The position numbers were made by a program, and so were the translations under genes. From Streptomyces sp. 1331.2 (GTDB taxonomy: Bacteria; Actinomycetota; Actinomycetes; Streptomycetales; Streptomycetaceae), in NCBI RefSeq assembly GCF_900199205.1, contig NZ_OBMJ01000001.1:7247001-7311000 (forward strand): a stretch of 64,000 nt of DNA. Direction: 5' to 3'. Below are positions 48,355 to 57,476 of the stretch, piece by piece. Position 1 is the stretch's first letter. The number at the start of each line of letters is the position of its first letter. The notes under the pieces are model-generated. The model was not told the origin of the DNA. It ran no database searches and saw only the letters and a program-made list of their open reading frames with translations.

Positions 48355-49605
48355 TCAGAAGAGCTGCAGCGACCCCCACAGTGCCACCACGGACACGACC
48401 AGGGCGGCGGGCACGACGAGCAGCCCGAGCCGGGTGAACTCGCCCAGGCCGATGTCGGTGTCGTGCTCGCGGACGATGCGCCGCCACAACAGGGTGGCCA
48501 GCGAGCCGGCGTAGGTGAGGTTGGGGCCGATGTTCACCCCGAGCAGGACCGCCAGCACCGCCCCGGCGCCGGACGGGACGGCCAACGGCAACAGCACCAG
48601 GGTGGCGGGCAGGTTGTTGATGACGTTCGCCAGCACCGCCGCCAGCGCCGCCGTGCCGAGCAGCGCGGCCAGTGAGGTGCCGTGCGGGACGAGGCGTCCG
48701 AGCGCGGACGCCAGCCCGTTGTCGACGACGGCCCGGACCACGATGCCGAGCGCCAGCACGAAGGCCAGGAACGGCACCGCGGCCGAGCGCACGATCGCCA
48801 ACGGGGTGGTGCGCCGCTGCACCAGCGCCCGCCCGGCCAGCGCGAGGGCTCCGGCCAGCGCCGCCCAGGCCGGATCGACACCGATGACCGAGGTGAGGAC
48901 GAACCCGGCGAGCGTGCAGATCACGGTGACGAGCGCGAACAGCGGCATCTCCGGTGCCGTCACCGCGCCCCCGGCCGGGGCGCCCGCCTCCAGGTCGGCG
49001 GCGAAGAACCGGCGCAGCACCGCGTACTCGACGGCGATGGCCGCCAGCCACGGCAGTGCCATCAGCGCGGCGAACCGGGTGAAGCTCAGCCCGCTGGCGG
49101 CGAAGGCCAGCAGGTTGGTGAGGTTGGAGACCGGCAGCAGCAGCGAGGCCGTGTTCGACAGATGGGTGCAGGCGTAGACGTGCGGCCTGGGCCGGGCGCC
49201 CAGCCGGGCCGCCGTCACGAACACCACCGGCGTCAGCAGCACCACGGTCGCGTCCAGGCTGAGCACCGCCGTGACCACCGAGGCGACCACGAACACCTGC
49301 GCCAGCAACCGTCGCGGGCTTCCGGCGGACGTCCGCGCCATCCACGCCCCGCAGGCGCGGAACAGGCCCTCGTCGTCGCACAGCTGCGCCAGCACCAGGA
49401 CGGCGGCGAGGAAGCCGATCACCGGCCCGAGCCGCTCCGCCTCGGCCACCGCGTGCGCCGGCGAGATCGCGCCGGTGGCGACCACCAGCCCGGCCGCGGG
49501 AACCGCGACCACCGCCTCCGGCCACCCCCAGGGCCGTACCACCGCGCAGACCAGCACCAGCGCCAGCAACCCGATGGACAGTGCTTCCGCGAACGACGTA
49601 CTCAG
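48355..49605 (-). CDS. SLC13/ArsB-NhaD-type anion permease
   Basis: About 416 residues with 10-12 hydrophobic helices. Segments such as PVIGFLAAVLVLAQLCDDEGLF, VVTAVLSLDATVVLLTPVVF, LSNTASLLLPVSNLTNLLAF and NVINNLPATLVLLPL are characteristic of the ArsB/CitM/NhaD superfamily. The start is uncertain: AAGGAG lies 7 nt before a CTG at 49605, while TTG 49569 is also possible. It would move anions (arsenite, dicarboxylate or similar) or exchange Na+/H+. The upstream stretch to 49820 (~210 bp) has no gene. Confidence 0.8.
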   Translation of the reverse strand: MSTSFAEALSIGLLALVLVCAVVRPWGWPEAVVAVPAAGLVVATGAISPAHAVAEAERLGPVIGFLAAVLVLAQLCDDEGLFRACGAWMARTSAGSPRRLLAQVFVVASVVTAVLSLDATVVLLTPVVFVTAARLGARPRPHVYACTHLSNTASLLLPVSNLTNLLAFAASGLSFTRFAALMALPWLAAIAVEYAVLRRFFAADLEAGAPAGGAVTAPEMPLFALVTVICTLAGFVLTSVIGVDPAWAALAGALALAGRALVQRRTTPLAIVRSAAVPFLAFVLALGIVVRAVVDNGLASALGRLVPHGTSLAALLGTAALAAVLANVINNLPATLVLLPLAVPSGAGAVLAVLLGVNIGPNLTYAGSLATLLWRRIVREHDTDIGLGEFTRLGLLVVPAALVVSVVALWGSLQLF

Positions 49606-49819
49606 GGGTCTGCTCCTTGCAGGCGACGGTGACGGGACATGCAAACCGACCGCAAGCGCCAGGTCACGGCCGGTCGGTGCGGGCCAACCGTACGCGCTGC
49701 CCACCCGGTGGACGCAAGGCGCTCCGAGCCGACGGCCGACCGGACCACTGCGCCGCGCCACCGTACGGCGCCCCGGTGCGGGCCCCGCACGGGGACGCGG
49801 CGCAGTGGCCGGGGGCGGT

Positions 49820-51325
49820 TCACGGGTGGTCGCGCTCCGTGGGTCGGGCGGCGTCACCGCTCGGTGGCGCGGACGGCGGGTGCAGCTCGCCGCTGCGGGC
49901 CACCCGGGTGTACCAGCGGGCGCTGGCCTTCGGGGTGCGGACCAGGGTGGAGTAGTCGACGTGGACCAGGCCGAAGCGCTTGTCGTAGCCGTACGCCCAC
50001 TCGAAGTTGTCCAGCAGCGACCAGGCGAAGTAGCCACGCACGTCGGCGCCGTCGGCCAGGGCGCGGTGGACGGCCGCCAGGTGGCCGTGGAGGTAGGCGG
50101 TGCGGTCCGGGTCCTCGACCGTGCCGTCCGCGCCGACCTCGTCGGGGTAGGCGGCACCGTTCTCGGTGACCACCAGCGGCAGCTGCGGGTACCGCTGGGC
50201 GAGGCCGGCCAGCAGCTGGTGCAGACCGGAGGGGTCGACGGTCCAGCCCATCGCGGTCCGCTCGCCGGGGGCCGGGTGGAACCCGACCAGGTCCGCCCCC
50301 GGCCAGGGCGAGGCGGTGCCGCCGCCGTGGCCGTCCTCGCGGGCGGGGGCGCTGCCCTCGGCGGTCGCGGAGACGACAGTGGGCGTGTAGTAGTTGACGC
50401 CCAGCCAGTCCGGCGGCTGGTGGATCTCCTTCTCGTCGCCCGCCCGGACGAAGGCCCAGTCGGTGAGGTGGGCCGTGTCGGCCAGCAGGTCCTCCGGGTA
50501 GGCGCCCTCCAGCATCGGGCCGAGGAACACCCGGTTGCCGACGGCGTCGATGCGGCGCACCGCGTCCCGGTCGGCGTCGGAGGCGGTGAGCGGGCGCAGG
50601 ACGTGCAGGTTGAGCGACACGGACAGCTGGGCCCCGGCGGGCAGCACACCGCGCAGCGCCGTGACGGCCAGGCCGTGACCGAGGTTGAGGTGGTGGGCGG
50701 CCCGCAGGGCGTCCACCGGGTCGGTCCGGCCGGGGGCGTGGACGCCGGAGCCGTAGCCGAGGAAGGCGCTGCACCAGGGCTCGTTGAGGGTGGTCCACTG
50801 ACCGATCCGGTCGCCGAGGGCCTCGCCCGTCAGCGCGGCGTACTCGGCGAACCGCTCGGCGGTCGCGCGCTCGGGCCAGCCACCGGCCGACTCCAGTTCC
50901 TGCGGGAGGTCCCAGTGGTAGAGCGTGGCGACGGGTGTGATCCCGGCGGCGAGCAGTTCGTCGGCGAGGCGGCGGTAGAAGTCCAGGCCCCGCTGGGAGG
51001 CCGGGCCGCGGCCGGCGGGCTGGACGCGCGGCCAGGAGACGGAGAAGCGGTAGGCAGTCAGTCCGAGCTCGGCCATCAGCCGGACGTCCTCGCGGAAGCG
51101 GTGGTAGTGATCGACCGCGACGTCACCGGTGTGGCCCTGGAAGACCTTGCCGGGGGTGCGGCAGAAGGTGTCCCAGATCGAGGCGGTGCGGCCGTCCTCG
51201 GTGGTGGCACCCTCCACCTGGTAGGCGGAGGTGGCCGAGCCCCAGAGGAAGCCGGCCGGGAAGCGGGGCAGCGCGGCGTCCTGGGACGGGGCCTGGGGGA
51301 GCGGGCGGTCGGGGGGAAGGGACAC
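49820..51325 (-). CDS. GH1 beta-glucosidase (BglC-like)
   Basis: 501 residues from GTG 51325 with AGGAG upstream; earlier starts would place coding over the operator palindrome. The family opening FPAGFLWGSATSAYQVEGA is near residue 22. The acid/base Glu is in TLNEP (about 182) and the nucleophile Glu in VTENG (about 388). LLDNFEWAYGYDKRFGLVHVD is the usual GH1 ending. There is no signal peptide, so it hydrolyses imported cellobiose/cello-oligosaccharides in the cytoplasm, as BglC does in other streptomycetes. A CebR-type palindrome 31 bp before the start and a divergent LacI gene point to cello-oligosaccharide control. Confidence 0.92.
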   Translation of the reverse strand: MSLPPDRPLPQAPSQDAALPRFPAGFLWGSATSAYQVEGATTEDGRTASIWDTFCRTPGKVFQGHTGDVAVDHYHRFREDVRLMAELGLTAYRFSVSWPRVQPAGRGPASQRGLDFYRRLADELLAAGITPVATLYHWDLPQELESAGGWPERATAERFAEYAALTGEALGDRIGQWTTLNEPWCSAFLGYGSGVHAPGRTDPVDALRAAHHLNLGHGLAVTALRGVLPAGAQLSVSLNLHVLRPLTASDADRDAVRRIDAVGNRVFLGPMLEGAYPEDLLADTAHLTDWAFVRAGDEKEIHQPPDWLGVNYYTPTVVSATAEGSAPAREDGHGGGTASPWPGADLVGFHPAPGERTAMGWTVDPSGLHQLLAGLAQRYPQLPLVVTENGAAYPDEVGADGTVEDPDRTAYLHGHLAAVHRALADGADVRGYFAWSLLDNFEWAYGYDKRFGLVHVDYSTLVRTPKASARWYTRVARSGELHPPSAPPSGDAARPTERDHP

Positions 51326-51355
51326 GGGTTGCTCCTGACGACGAGCCGACGGCAC

Positions 51356-51375
51356 ACGTGGGAGCGCTCCCACGT
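51356..51375. promoter_or_regulatory. 20-bp CebR-type operator upstream of the GH1 gene
   Basis: ACGTGGGAGCGCTCCCACGT is a perfect 20-bp palindrome that contains the CebR core TGGGAGCGCTCCCA. It lies 31 bp upstream of the GH1 start codon. The same core occurs at 42107. Confidence 0.9.
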
Positions 51376-51752
51376 CACACGCGGAAGGTTCCTGCCTCAG
51401 CTGATCCGGTGTCAAGGGATGACGCCGAATTGCCCTCGGCCGCCCCGCTGTTGGCAGATCGACGCCACCTCCCTCCCGATCAGGGATGCGACGTGGCGGC
51501 ACCGGGGTCCGGCGATCTCAGAGCTGTTCCGTAAAGCGGTGCGCGTACAAGCACCTGGAAGACTCGGGGCACCTCAAGCACCACGCCTCCAAAGCCCTGG
51601 CCATGCACATGGCCGACGAGGTGTGGAACGGGGTGCAGCGGCACCTGTTCGCCGAGGCACAGTCCGCAGCTCACCCCTTGGTGAATGACGGATCAAGTCT
51701 TAGGATGCGCAGCCGAGCCAGCGGGAGACCGAGGGCGGGAGGGGGCGTGGCG
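51376..51752. other. Intergenic region with a possible gene remnant between GH1 and LacI genes
   Basis: No intact gene is recognised. Positions ~51530-51690 keep an open plus frame reading KHLEDSGHLKHHASKALA... and MADEVWNGVQRHLF, which is not low-complexity and may be a fragment of a lost gene, but I do not recognise the family. The GH1 and LacI promoters must lie here. Confidence 0.35.
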
Positions 51753-52778
51753 GTGGGCGGACGGCAGACCGGAAGACCGACCCTGGAGGAGGTCGCAGCC
51801 CGGGCCGGGGTCGGTCGGGGCACGGTGTCCCGGGTGATCAACGGCTCGTCGCGGGTGAGCGACCGGGCGAGGGAGGCGGTGGGCCGGGCCATCGCGGAGC
51901 TCGGCTACGTGCCCGACCGGGCCGCCCGGGCCCTGGCCGGCAGCCGGACCGACGCGGTCGCGCTGGTCGTGCCCGAGGCCGAGGCGCGGCTGTTCGCGGA
52001 GCCTTACTTCCTGGACATCATCCGTGGGGTGAGCGCCGAACTGGGCGCGGCGGACAAGCAGTTGCTGCTCACGCTGATCCGTACCGAGCAGGAGCGGCAG
52101 CGCTTCGAGCAGTACCTCGCCGCCCAGCGGGTGGACGGGGTGCTGCTGGTCTCCGTCCACCGGGACGACCCGCTGCCGGACCAGGTGCGCGCGCTGGGCC
52201 TACCGGCCGTGCTCAACGGGCGGCGCTCGCCGCAGGAGCCGGTGGCGTACGTCGACTCCGACAACGTGGGCGCCGGCCGCTCGGCCGTGGAGCACCTGGC
52301 CGGGCGCGGGCGGCGCCGCATCGCCACCATCACCGGCCCGCTCGACATGGACGCCGCCCAGGGCCGGCTCGCCGGGTACCGTGCGGGGCTGGCCGCGGCC
52401 GGACTGCCCGGGGACGAACACCTCGTCGCCACGGGGGACTTCACGGAGGACGGCGGCCGCCGGGCGATGCGCGAGCTGCTGGCGCGGTGCCCCGACCTGG
52501 ACGCGGTGTTCGCTGCCTCCGACCTGATGGCGGTGGGCGCCCTCGCCGTCCTGCGGGCCAGGGGCCTGGACGTGCCCGGTGACGTCGCGCTGGTGGGCGT
52601 CGACGACTCGCCGGTGGCCCGCCACCTCGACCCGCCGCTGACCACCGTCCGCCAGCCGATCGAGCAGATGGGTCGCACGATGGCCGGACTCCTGCTGCGG
52701 CAGATCGCCGGCGATGGCGGCGCGGAGCCGTCCCGGCTGGTGCTGCCGACCGAGCTGGTGGTGCGGAAGTCCTCCTGA
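51753..52778 (+). CDS. LacI-family regulator divergent from GH1 (CebR/BglR-like)
   Basis: About 341 residues from GTG 51753, preferred because GGGAGGGG ends 8 nt upstream; GTG 51747 and ATG 51705 are in frame. HTH: RPTLEEVAARAGVGRGTVSRVING. The effector domain has PYFLDIIRGVSAELGAADKQLLL, VDGVLLVSVHRDDPL, YVDSDNVGAGRSAVEHLAGRGRRRIATI and PLTTVRQPIEQMGRTMAGLLL. Position next to a GH1 gene with a CebR palindrome suggests it is the cello-oligosaccharide-responsive repressor of that site and of the one at 42107. The cebEFG transporter genes are not in the window. Confidence 0.85.
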   Translation: MGGRQTGRPTLEEVAARAGVGRGTVSRVINGSSRVSDRAREAVGRAIAELGYVPDRAARALAGSRTDAVALVVPEAEARLFAEPYFLDIIRGVSAELGAADKQLLLTLIRTEQERQRFEQYLAAQRVDGVLLVSVHRDDPLPDQVRALGLPAVLNGRRSPQEPVAYVDSDNVGAGRSAVEHLAGRGRRRIATITGPLDMDAAQGRLAGYRAGLAAAGLPGDEHLVATGDFTEDGGRRAMRELLARCPDLDAVFAASDLMAVGALAVLRARGLDVPGDVALVGVDDSPVARHLDPPLTTVRQPIEQMGRTMAGLLLRQIAGDGGAEPSRLVLPTELVVRKSS

Positions 52779-52826
52779 CGGGCTCGTCAGGAGGCCCCCG
52801 ATCGTCCCCTGGTCTGTTCACGGGGA

Positions 52827-52859
52827 GGGAACCCCAGCCGTGATCGGCTGGGGGTTCCC
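52827..52859. terminator. Bidirectional hairpin between LacI and GH62 genes
   Basis: GGGAACCCCAGCC (52827-52839) pairs with GGCTGGGGGTTCCC (52846-52859) with one bulged G and a short loop. It lies between two convergent stop codons. Confidence 0.8.
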
Positions 52860-52879
52860 CGTGGCGGAGCTGGGAGGGC

Positions 52880-54292
52880 TCAGCGCTGGAGGGTGAGCAG
52901 GCCCGGGCGCCAGGGGAGCTGGTCGTAGGGGCCGGTGGCAGCGGGGGACTTGCCCTGGTAGAGGAGTTGGAGGTTGCAGGGGTCGATGGTCATGGTCTGG
53001 TCGGGGTTGTTGCGGACGAGGTCGCCGTGGCTGATGTCGTCGGTCCAGGTGGCGCCGCTGTTGGCCTTGCCGGCGAAGGGGTTGTTCTCGCTCGCGGCCT
53101 GCGGGGTCCAGGTGCCGCCCAGGCTGGTGGCGGTGAAGGAGCGGAAGTAGCGCTGCTCGTTGGCGCCGCGGGCCTCGACGATCATGAGGTACTGGTTCCG
53201 GTCCTTGACCTTGTAGACCTGCGGTGCCTCGAAGAGGTTCTTCACGGTGTCGGTCATGACGGTGGTGTACGAGGAGCCGAAGTTGCCCGGGAAGTTCCCG
53301 ATCGGCATGCTCGCCCGGTAGATGCTGCCGTTGTCACCGGCGAAGAACAGGTACATGTTCTGGTCGTCGCCGATCAGGGTCTGGTCGATCGGGCCGGTAC
53401 CGGAGTTGGGGATGGAGCCGGTGAACAGCGGCTGCGGCGCGGACCAGCCGTTGGGGTTCGTCGGGTCGCTGGAGGTGCGGTAGATGAACGGCCACGCACC
53501 CCACTGGTAGGCGAGCACCCAGATGTTCTTGGGCGCGAAGTAGAACAGCGTGGGTGCCACCGCGGCCTGGTTCATCCCGGTCTGGGGGGCGGAGGCCATG
53601 TCTGACCAGTTGGTGAACGGGCTGAACATCATCGAGCCGTACGAGGAGCCGTTCACGTTCGAGGCGTAGACCAGGTGCTTGCCGTTGTACACCACGTCGG
53701 TGAAGTCCTTCACCGACGCCCACCCGTTGGCCGGCTGGGCGAGCGCGCCGGACGAGGACCAGCGGTAGGTCGACGGCAGGGCGCAGGTGCCGCCCGGCGG
53801 GGACGGGGACAGGCCGGTCCAGTTCTGGTTGCTGCCGCCGTTGCACGTCCAGATCTGCACTGCCGTGCCGTTGGCGGTGCCGGCGCCCGCGACGTCCAGG
53901 CAGAGTCCGGACTCCACGCCGACCACCGTGCCGTCGGCGTTCACCCGCCACTGCTGGTTGGCGCCGCCGCTGCAGGTCCAGATCTGCACCCGGGTGCCGG
54001 CCGTGGTGGCGTGGCCGGGGACGTCGAGGCACTTGTTGCCGTAGACGGTCAGCTGGTTGGCGGACGTGGCCGTCCACAGCTGGTTGGTCCCGTTCGAGCA
54101 GTCGTGGATCTGCAGGGACGCGCCGTCGCTCTGACTGGCGTTCTGCACGTCGAGACACCGGCCGGAGCCGACACCGCGCAGGGCACCGCTGGTGGCCGCC
54201 TGGGCCGCCGGGCCGGCGACGAGCATCGCCGCCAGGGCCGCCACGGCCGCGACCACGGCGGTGAGCATCACGGACAGCCGCGGGCGGGACAC
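52880..54292 (-). CDS. Secreted GH62 alpha-L-arabinofuranosidase with N-terminal ricin-type (CBM13) domain
   Basis: 470 residues from GTG 54292 (ATG 54268 possible). Signal peptide: SRPRLSVMLTAVVAAVAAL...QAA, cleavage ~33. The ricin trefoil spans ~38-160 with three Q-x-W repeats (NQLW, NQQW, NQNW). The GH62 domain (~170-470) has YRWSSSGALAQPANGW, VKDFTDVVYNGKHLVYAS, MMFSPFTNW, APTLFYFAPKNIW, FEAPQVYKV and ISHGDLVR, which hold the family's catalytic Asp/Glu residues. It removes arabinose side chains from arabinoxylan. It starts 11 bp after the GH10 xylanase stop, so the two form an operon. Confidence 0.92.
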   Translation of the reverse strand: MSRPRLSVMLTAVVAAVAALAAMLVAGPAAQAATSGALRGVGSGRCLDVQNASQSDGASLQIHDCSNGTNQLWTATSANQLTVYGNKCLDVPGHATTAGTRVQIWTCSGGANQQWRVNADGTVVGVESGLCLDVAGAGTANGTAVQIWTCNGGSNQNWTGLSPSPPGGTCALPSTYRWSSSGALAQPANGWASVKDFTDVVYNGKHLVYASNVNGSSYGSMMFSPFTNWSDMASAPQTGMNQAAVAPTLFYFAPKNIWVLAYQWGAWPFIYRTSSDPTNPNGWSAPQPLFTGSIPNSGTGPIDQTLIGDDQNMYLFFAGDNGSIYRASMPIGNFPGNFGSSYTTVMTDTVKNLFEAPQVYKVKDRNQYLMIVEARGANEQRYFRSFTATSLGGTWTPQAASENNPFAGKANSGATWTDDISHGDLVRNNPDQTMTIDPCNLQLLYQGKSPAATGPYDQLPWRPGLLTLQR

Positions 54293-54303
54293 CCGCGGGC
54301 GCC

Positions 54304-55776
54304 TCACTTGAAGCTCCAGTGCTGGTTGGCGCCGCCGGTGGAGTCCCAGACCTGGACGGCCGTGCCGTTGGCGGTCTGCCCGCCGGGGGTCTCCAGGGCG
54401 CGGCCGCTGGCGGCGTTGGTCAGGGTGTAGGTGCCGTCGCTGTTGCGGGCGGCCTTCCAGTGCTGGTTGGCACCGCCGTTGGCGTCCCAGACCTGCAGCC
54501 TCGTGCCGTTGCCCGTCTGGCCGCCCGGCTCGTCCAGGACCCGGCCGCTGGCGAGGTTGGTGAGGGTGTAGGTGCCGTCGTTGTTGCGGTCGGCCCGCCA
54601 CTGCTGGTTGGCGGCGCCGCTGGAGTCCCAGACCTGGAGCGGGGTGCCGTTGCCGTTCTGTCCCGCGGGCTCGTCGAGGACGCGCCCGGCGGCTGCGCCG
54701 GAGAGCGTGTAGGCAGCGCCGGAGACGATGTCTCCGCTCGGGGTGCCGCCGCTGCTCCCGTTCAGGGCGGTGAGTACCGCGCCGTAGGCGGCTTTCTTGT
54801 TGCCGTTGTTGTCGAACAGCAGCGGGTTCTCGCCGGTGCGCCAGGAGTCGCTGTCGCGGATGCCCCACACGGTGATGCCGGTGCAGCGGGCGGTGTCGAG
54901 GCAGGCCCGGACGGTGTCGGCGTAGGCGTTGGCGGGAGCCTGGGCGATGTCGAGTTCGGTGAGCTGGACGTCGACGCCGAGCGCGGCGAAGTTGGCCAGG
55001 GTGGTGCGGAAGCTCGCCGGGGCGCCGCCGTTGCCGAAGTGGCTCTGGAAGCCGACGCAGTCGATGGGTACGCCGCGGGACTTGAAGTCCTTGACCATGC
55101 GGTAGACGCCCTGGGTCTTGGCGTCGGACCAGTTCTCGATGTTGTAGTCGTTGTAGCAGAGCTTGGCGCCGGGGTCGGCAGCGCGGGCGGTGCGGAACGC
55201 CTCCTCGATGAAGCCGTCGCCCAGCAGGTTCTGGAAGACGGAGCTGCGGTGGCGGCCGCTGCCGTCGTCGGCGAAGGCCTCGTTGACCACGTCCCAGGCG
55301 TAGATCTTGCCCTTGTAGTGGGTGGCTTCCTGGGTGATGTGGTTGTTCATCACGTTGCGCAGGGTGCCGGCGTCGTTGATGGAACCGACCCAGCCGGGCA
55401 GTTGGGAGTGCCAGACCAGGGTGTGGCCGCGCATCTTCTGGCCGTGTGCGGCGGCGTGGTTGACGATCGTGTCGCCGGGGCCGAAGTTGAACGATCCCCG
55501 GGAGGGTTCGGTGGTGTCCCACTTCATCTCGTTCTCCGGGGTGATGGTGTTGAACTCCCGGTCGAGGATGGTGGAGTACGTCGAGTCTCCGAGCCTGCCC
55601 GCGGCCACCGCGGTGCCGAAGTAGCGGCCGCTGCCGGCCGCCGCCGCGCCCAGCGTGCTCGCCCCGGCGCCGTGGGCCATGGGGCTCGCGGCGATGACCG
55701 TGACCGAGCTGACGGCGAGGCAGGCGGCTGCCGTCAGGACGTTGCGGGGACGTTTCTTTTGAGTGAGCCATGACAT
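54304..55776 (-). CDS. Secreted GH10 endo-beta-1,4-xylanase with C-terminal ricin-type (CBM13) domain
   Basis: 490 residues. Signal peptide 1-~38 (KKRPRNVLTAAACLAVSSV). The GH10 domain (~40-345) has acid/base Glu166 in WDVVNEAF, nucleophile Glu274 in QLTELDIA, and HTLVWHSQLPGW. The ricin domain (~355-490) has three clear repeats with NQQW, NQHW and NQHW and alternating GRVLDEP motifs. It cleaves xylan backbones outside the cell. This architecture matches the abundant Streptomyces XlnA-type xylanases. It is the first gene of the xylanase-GH62 operon; a LacI-type palindrome lies ~100 bp upstream. Confidence 0.94.
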   Translation of the reverse strand: MSWLTQKKRPRNVLTAAACLAVSSVTVIAASPMAHGAGASTLGAAAAGSGRYFGTAVAAGRLGDSTYSTILDREFNTITPENEMKWDTTEPSRGSFNFGPGDTIVNHAAAHGQKMRGHTLVWHSQLPGWVGSINDAGTLRNVMNNHITQEATHYKGKIYAWDVVNEAFADDGSGRHRSSVFQNLLGDGFIEEAFRTARAADPGAKLCYNDYNIENWSDAKTQGVYRMVKDFKSRGVPIDCVGFQSHFGNGGAPASFRTTLANFAALGVDVQLTELDIAQAPANAYADTVRACLDTARCTGITVWGIRDSDSWRTGENPLLFDNNGNKKAAYGAVLTALNGSSGGTPSGDIVSGAAYTLSGAAAGRVLDEPAGQNGNGTPLQVWDSSGAANQQWRADRNNDGTYTLTNLASGRVLDEPGGQTGNGTRLQVWDANGGANQHWKAARNSDGTYTLTNAASGRALETPGGQTANGTAVQVWDSTGGANQHWSFK

Positions 55777-55874
55777 GACGGATCGTGCTCCTTTGGGTGG
55801 GGAACGGCCTCCGCGCCGGTGGGGGCCGGCGCTTCGTCCCGACGGGAGGGATCGTCCTGACGTGTCGACACGCC

Positions 55875-55889
55875 TGTGAGCGCTAACAA
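55875..55889. promoter_or_regulatory. LacI-type operator upstream of the GH10 xylanase
   Basis: TGTGAGCGCTAACAA: near-palindromic arms TGT-AGCGCT-ACA, of the classic LacI-family form and similar to the site at 8007. It lies about 100 bp before the xylanase start. Confidence 0.6.
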
Positions 55890-56244
55890 TTCACGCGTAG
55901 GCGCGCCCTGACCGACATGTCCAGGCGGACCCTCAGGCAAGGCGATGCGCGTCGTCAGGAGGTGCCCGACGGCGTCGCGAAGGCGGTGCACGGAGTCGAC
56001 CGGTCACCAACGCCGGTGACCCGACGGTGGTTTGGCGAACACGACCCCGATCCGAGGCCGCAGTTCGGACTTGTCGACGGCGACAGTGTTGGCCCGCGTC
56101 CGAGAGGCTGTCAACGCTTTCGGTCAAAACTTCGACAGGTTCGCCCCGGTCTGGCCCCGGCGAATGGGGACGTTGGGCGGCGTCGGCCCTGGTGGCGGGG
56201 AGCATAGGGGGTCCACGGGCAGGTCCGGCGGCAGACCGGCGTTT

Positions 56245-56255
56245 CGAAAGTTTCG
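56245..56255. promoter_or_regulatory. CGAAAGTTTCG palindrome, xylan-type operator
   Basis: An exact copy (reverse complement) of CGAAACTTTCG, the element reported for Streptomyces xylanase promoters. It is located just past the bxlR stop (56319) and upstream of the xylanase operon on the minus strand, about 470 bp before its start codon. Confidence 0.55.
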
Positions 56256-56318
56256 GAGTCGAAGCCGCCGGGAAGGCCCGGGCCGTACCGGCTCGGCGTC
56301 AGCCGGACCGTGCCCGGC

Positions 56319-57344
56319 TCAGCGCCGGCCGGGCGGCACGGTGCTGGAGCGCACCACCAGGGTGGTCGAGAGTTCGAGCCGGGTGGGTGTCGCCGGGGCC
56401 TCCCCGGTGCGCAGGGCGAGGATCAGGCGGGTCGCCTGTTCGCCCATCTCGCGCAGGGGTTGGCGGACGGTGGTCAGTGCGGGGCTGCTCCACTGGGCGA
56501 TGTCCAGGTCGTCGTAGCCGACGACGGACAGGTCCTCGGGCACGCGCAGGCCGCAGACCCGGGCGGCCTCCATGACGCCGAGCGCCTGCAGGTCGCTGCC
56601 GGCGAAGATCGCGGTAGGCGGCTTCGGGAGCTCCAACAACCGCTTGGCGCGGGCGAATCCGCCCTCCGCGTGGAAATCGCCGAAGGCGGTCAGGGCGGGG
56701 TCGACCCGTAGGCCGGCCATGGACATCGCCGAGCGGTAGCCGTCCAGTCGGGCCAGCGAGCAGAGGGTGTCCGCGGGGCCGGTGACGATGGCGATGCGCC
56801 GGTGGCCGAGTTCGATCAGGTGCCGGGTGGCGGCGAGACCGCCGGCCCAGTTCGCCGAGCCCACCGAGGGCACGTCCGGATCCGGGTTGCCGGCCGGGTC
56901 GATGATCACGAACGGGATGGACCGCGCCCACAGTTGGCGCTTCAGCTCGGGCGGCAGGCTGGAGAAGACCAGGACGACTCCGAGGGGGCGCCGGCGCAGC
57001 ACCGCCTCGATCCACTCCGCTCCCGGGGCGTGGCGTGAACCGCTGCGGGTGACCACCATGGCGGCCCCGTGCTCGCTCGCCACGGCCTCGACGCCGCGCA
57101 GGAGTTCCATCGCCCAGAGGCTGTCGAGCTCGTGGAAGACGATCTCGACCAGGGGCGCCTCGGCACTGCTGCGCGCGGCGCGCCGGTAGTCGTGGGCGCG
57201 CAGGATCCGCTCGACGCGGACACGGGTGGGCGCCGAGACATCGGTGCGGCCGTTGAGGACCTTCGAAACCGTCGAAACGGAGACCTCGGCCTCGCGCGCG
57301 ATGTCGGCCAGCGTCACCCGCCCCAGTTCATCGCCCTTTTCCAT
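56319..57344 (-). CDS. bxlR: LacI-family repressor of the xylobiose operon (BxlR-like)
   Basis: About 341 residues from ATG 57344 (GTG 57362 possible). HTH: RVTLADIAREAEVSVSTVSKVLNG. The effector domain has LVEIVFHELDSLWAMELLRG, FVIIDPAGNPDPDVPSVG, NWAGGLAATRHLIELGHRRIAI and PALTTVRQPLREMGEQATRLIL. It is divergent from bxlEFGA, the same order as the characterised Streptomyces bxlR-bxlEFGA locus, where BxlR represses in the absence of xylobiose. The gene at 45467 is its paralogue. Confidence 0.9.
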   Translation of the reverse strand: MEKGDELGRVTLADIAREAEVSVSTVSKVLNGRTDVSAPTRVRVERILRAHDYRRAARSSAEAPLVEIVFHELDSLWAMELLRGVEAVASEHGAAMVVTRSGSRHAPGAEWIEAVLRRRPLGVVLVFSSLPPELKRQLWARSIPFVIIDPAGNPDPDVPSVGSANWAGGLAATRHLIELGHRRIAIVTGPADTLCSLARLDGYRSAMSMAGLRVDPALTAFGDFHAEGGFARAKRLLELPKPPTAIFAGSDLQALGVMEAARVCGLRVPEDLSVVGYDDLDIAQWSSPALTTVRQPLREMGEQATRLILALRTGEAPATPTRLELSTTLVVRSSTVPPGRR

Positions 57345-57476
57345 GGACGCAGCATAGGACACGGGCGGCGCAGGGCAGTTGACGCATCACGCTTCAGTAA
57401 CCCTCGGTACGAGGGATTGACCCGAAACGTCTCCGCAACCTAGCGTCCGGCGCAGCGTGGATTTCGAGAAGCGGAT

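Larger units (their letters stand above)
55777..56318. promoter_or_regulatory. Intergenic region between the GH10 gene and bxlR
   Basis: No gene is seen in ~540 bp. It contains the xylanase promoter, a lac-operator-like sequence at 55875-55889 and a CGAAA-type palindrome at 56245-56255. A stretch around 56115-56140 (GCTTTCGGTCAAAACTTCG) is a degenerate copy of the same type. Confidence 0.6.

Noticed and set aside
51530..51690. Transposase fragment between GH1 and LacI genes
   Set aside because: The open frame looks protein-like but I could not recognise any transposase motif or flanking inverted repeats, so it is only noted as a possible remnant.
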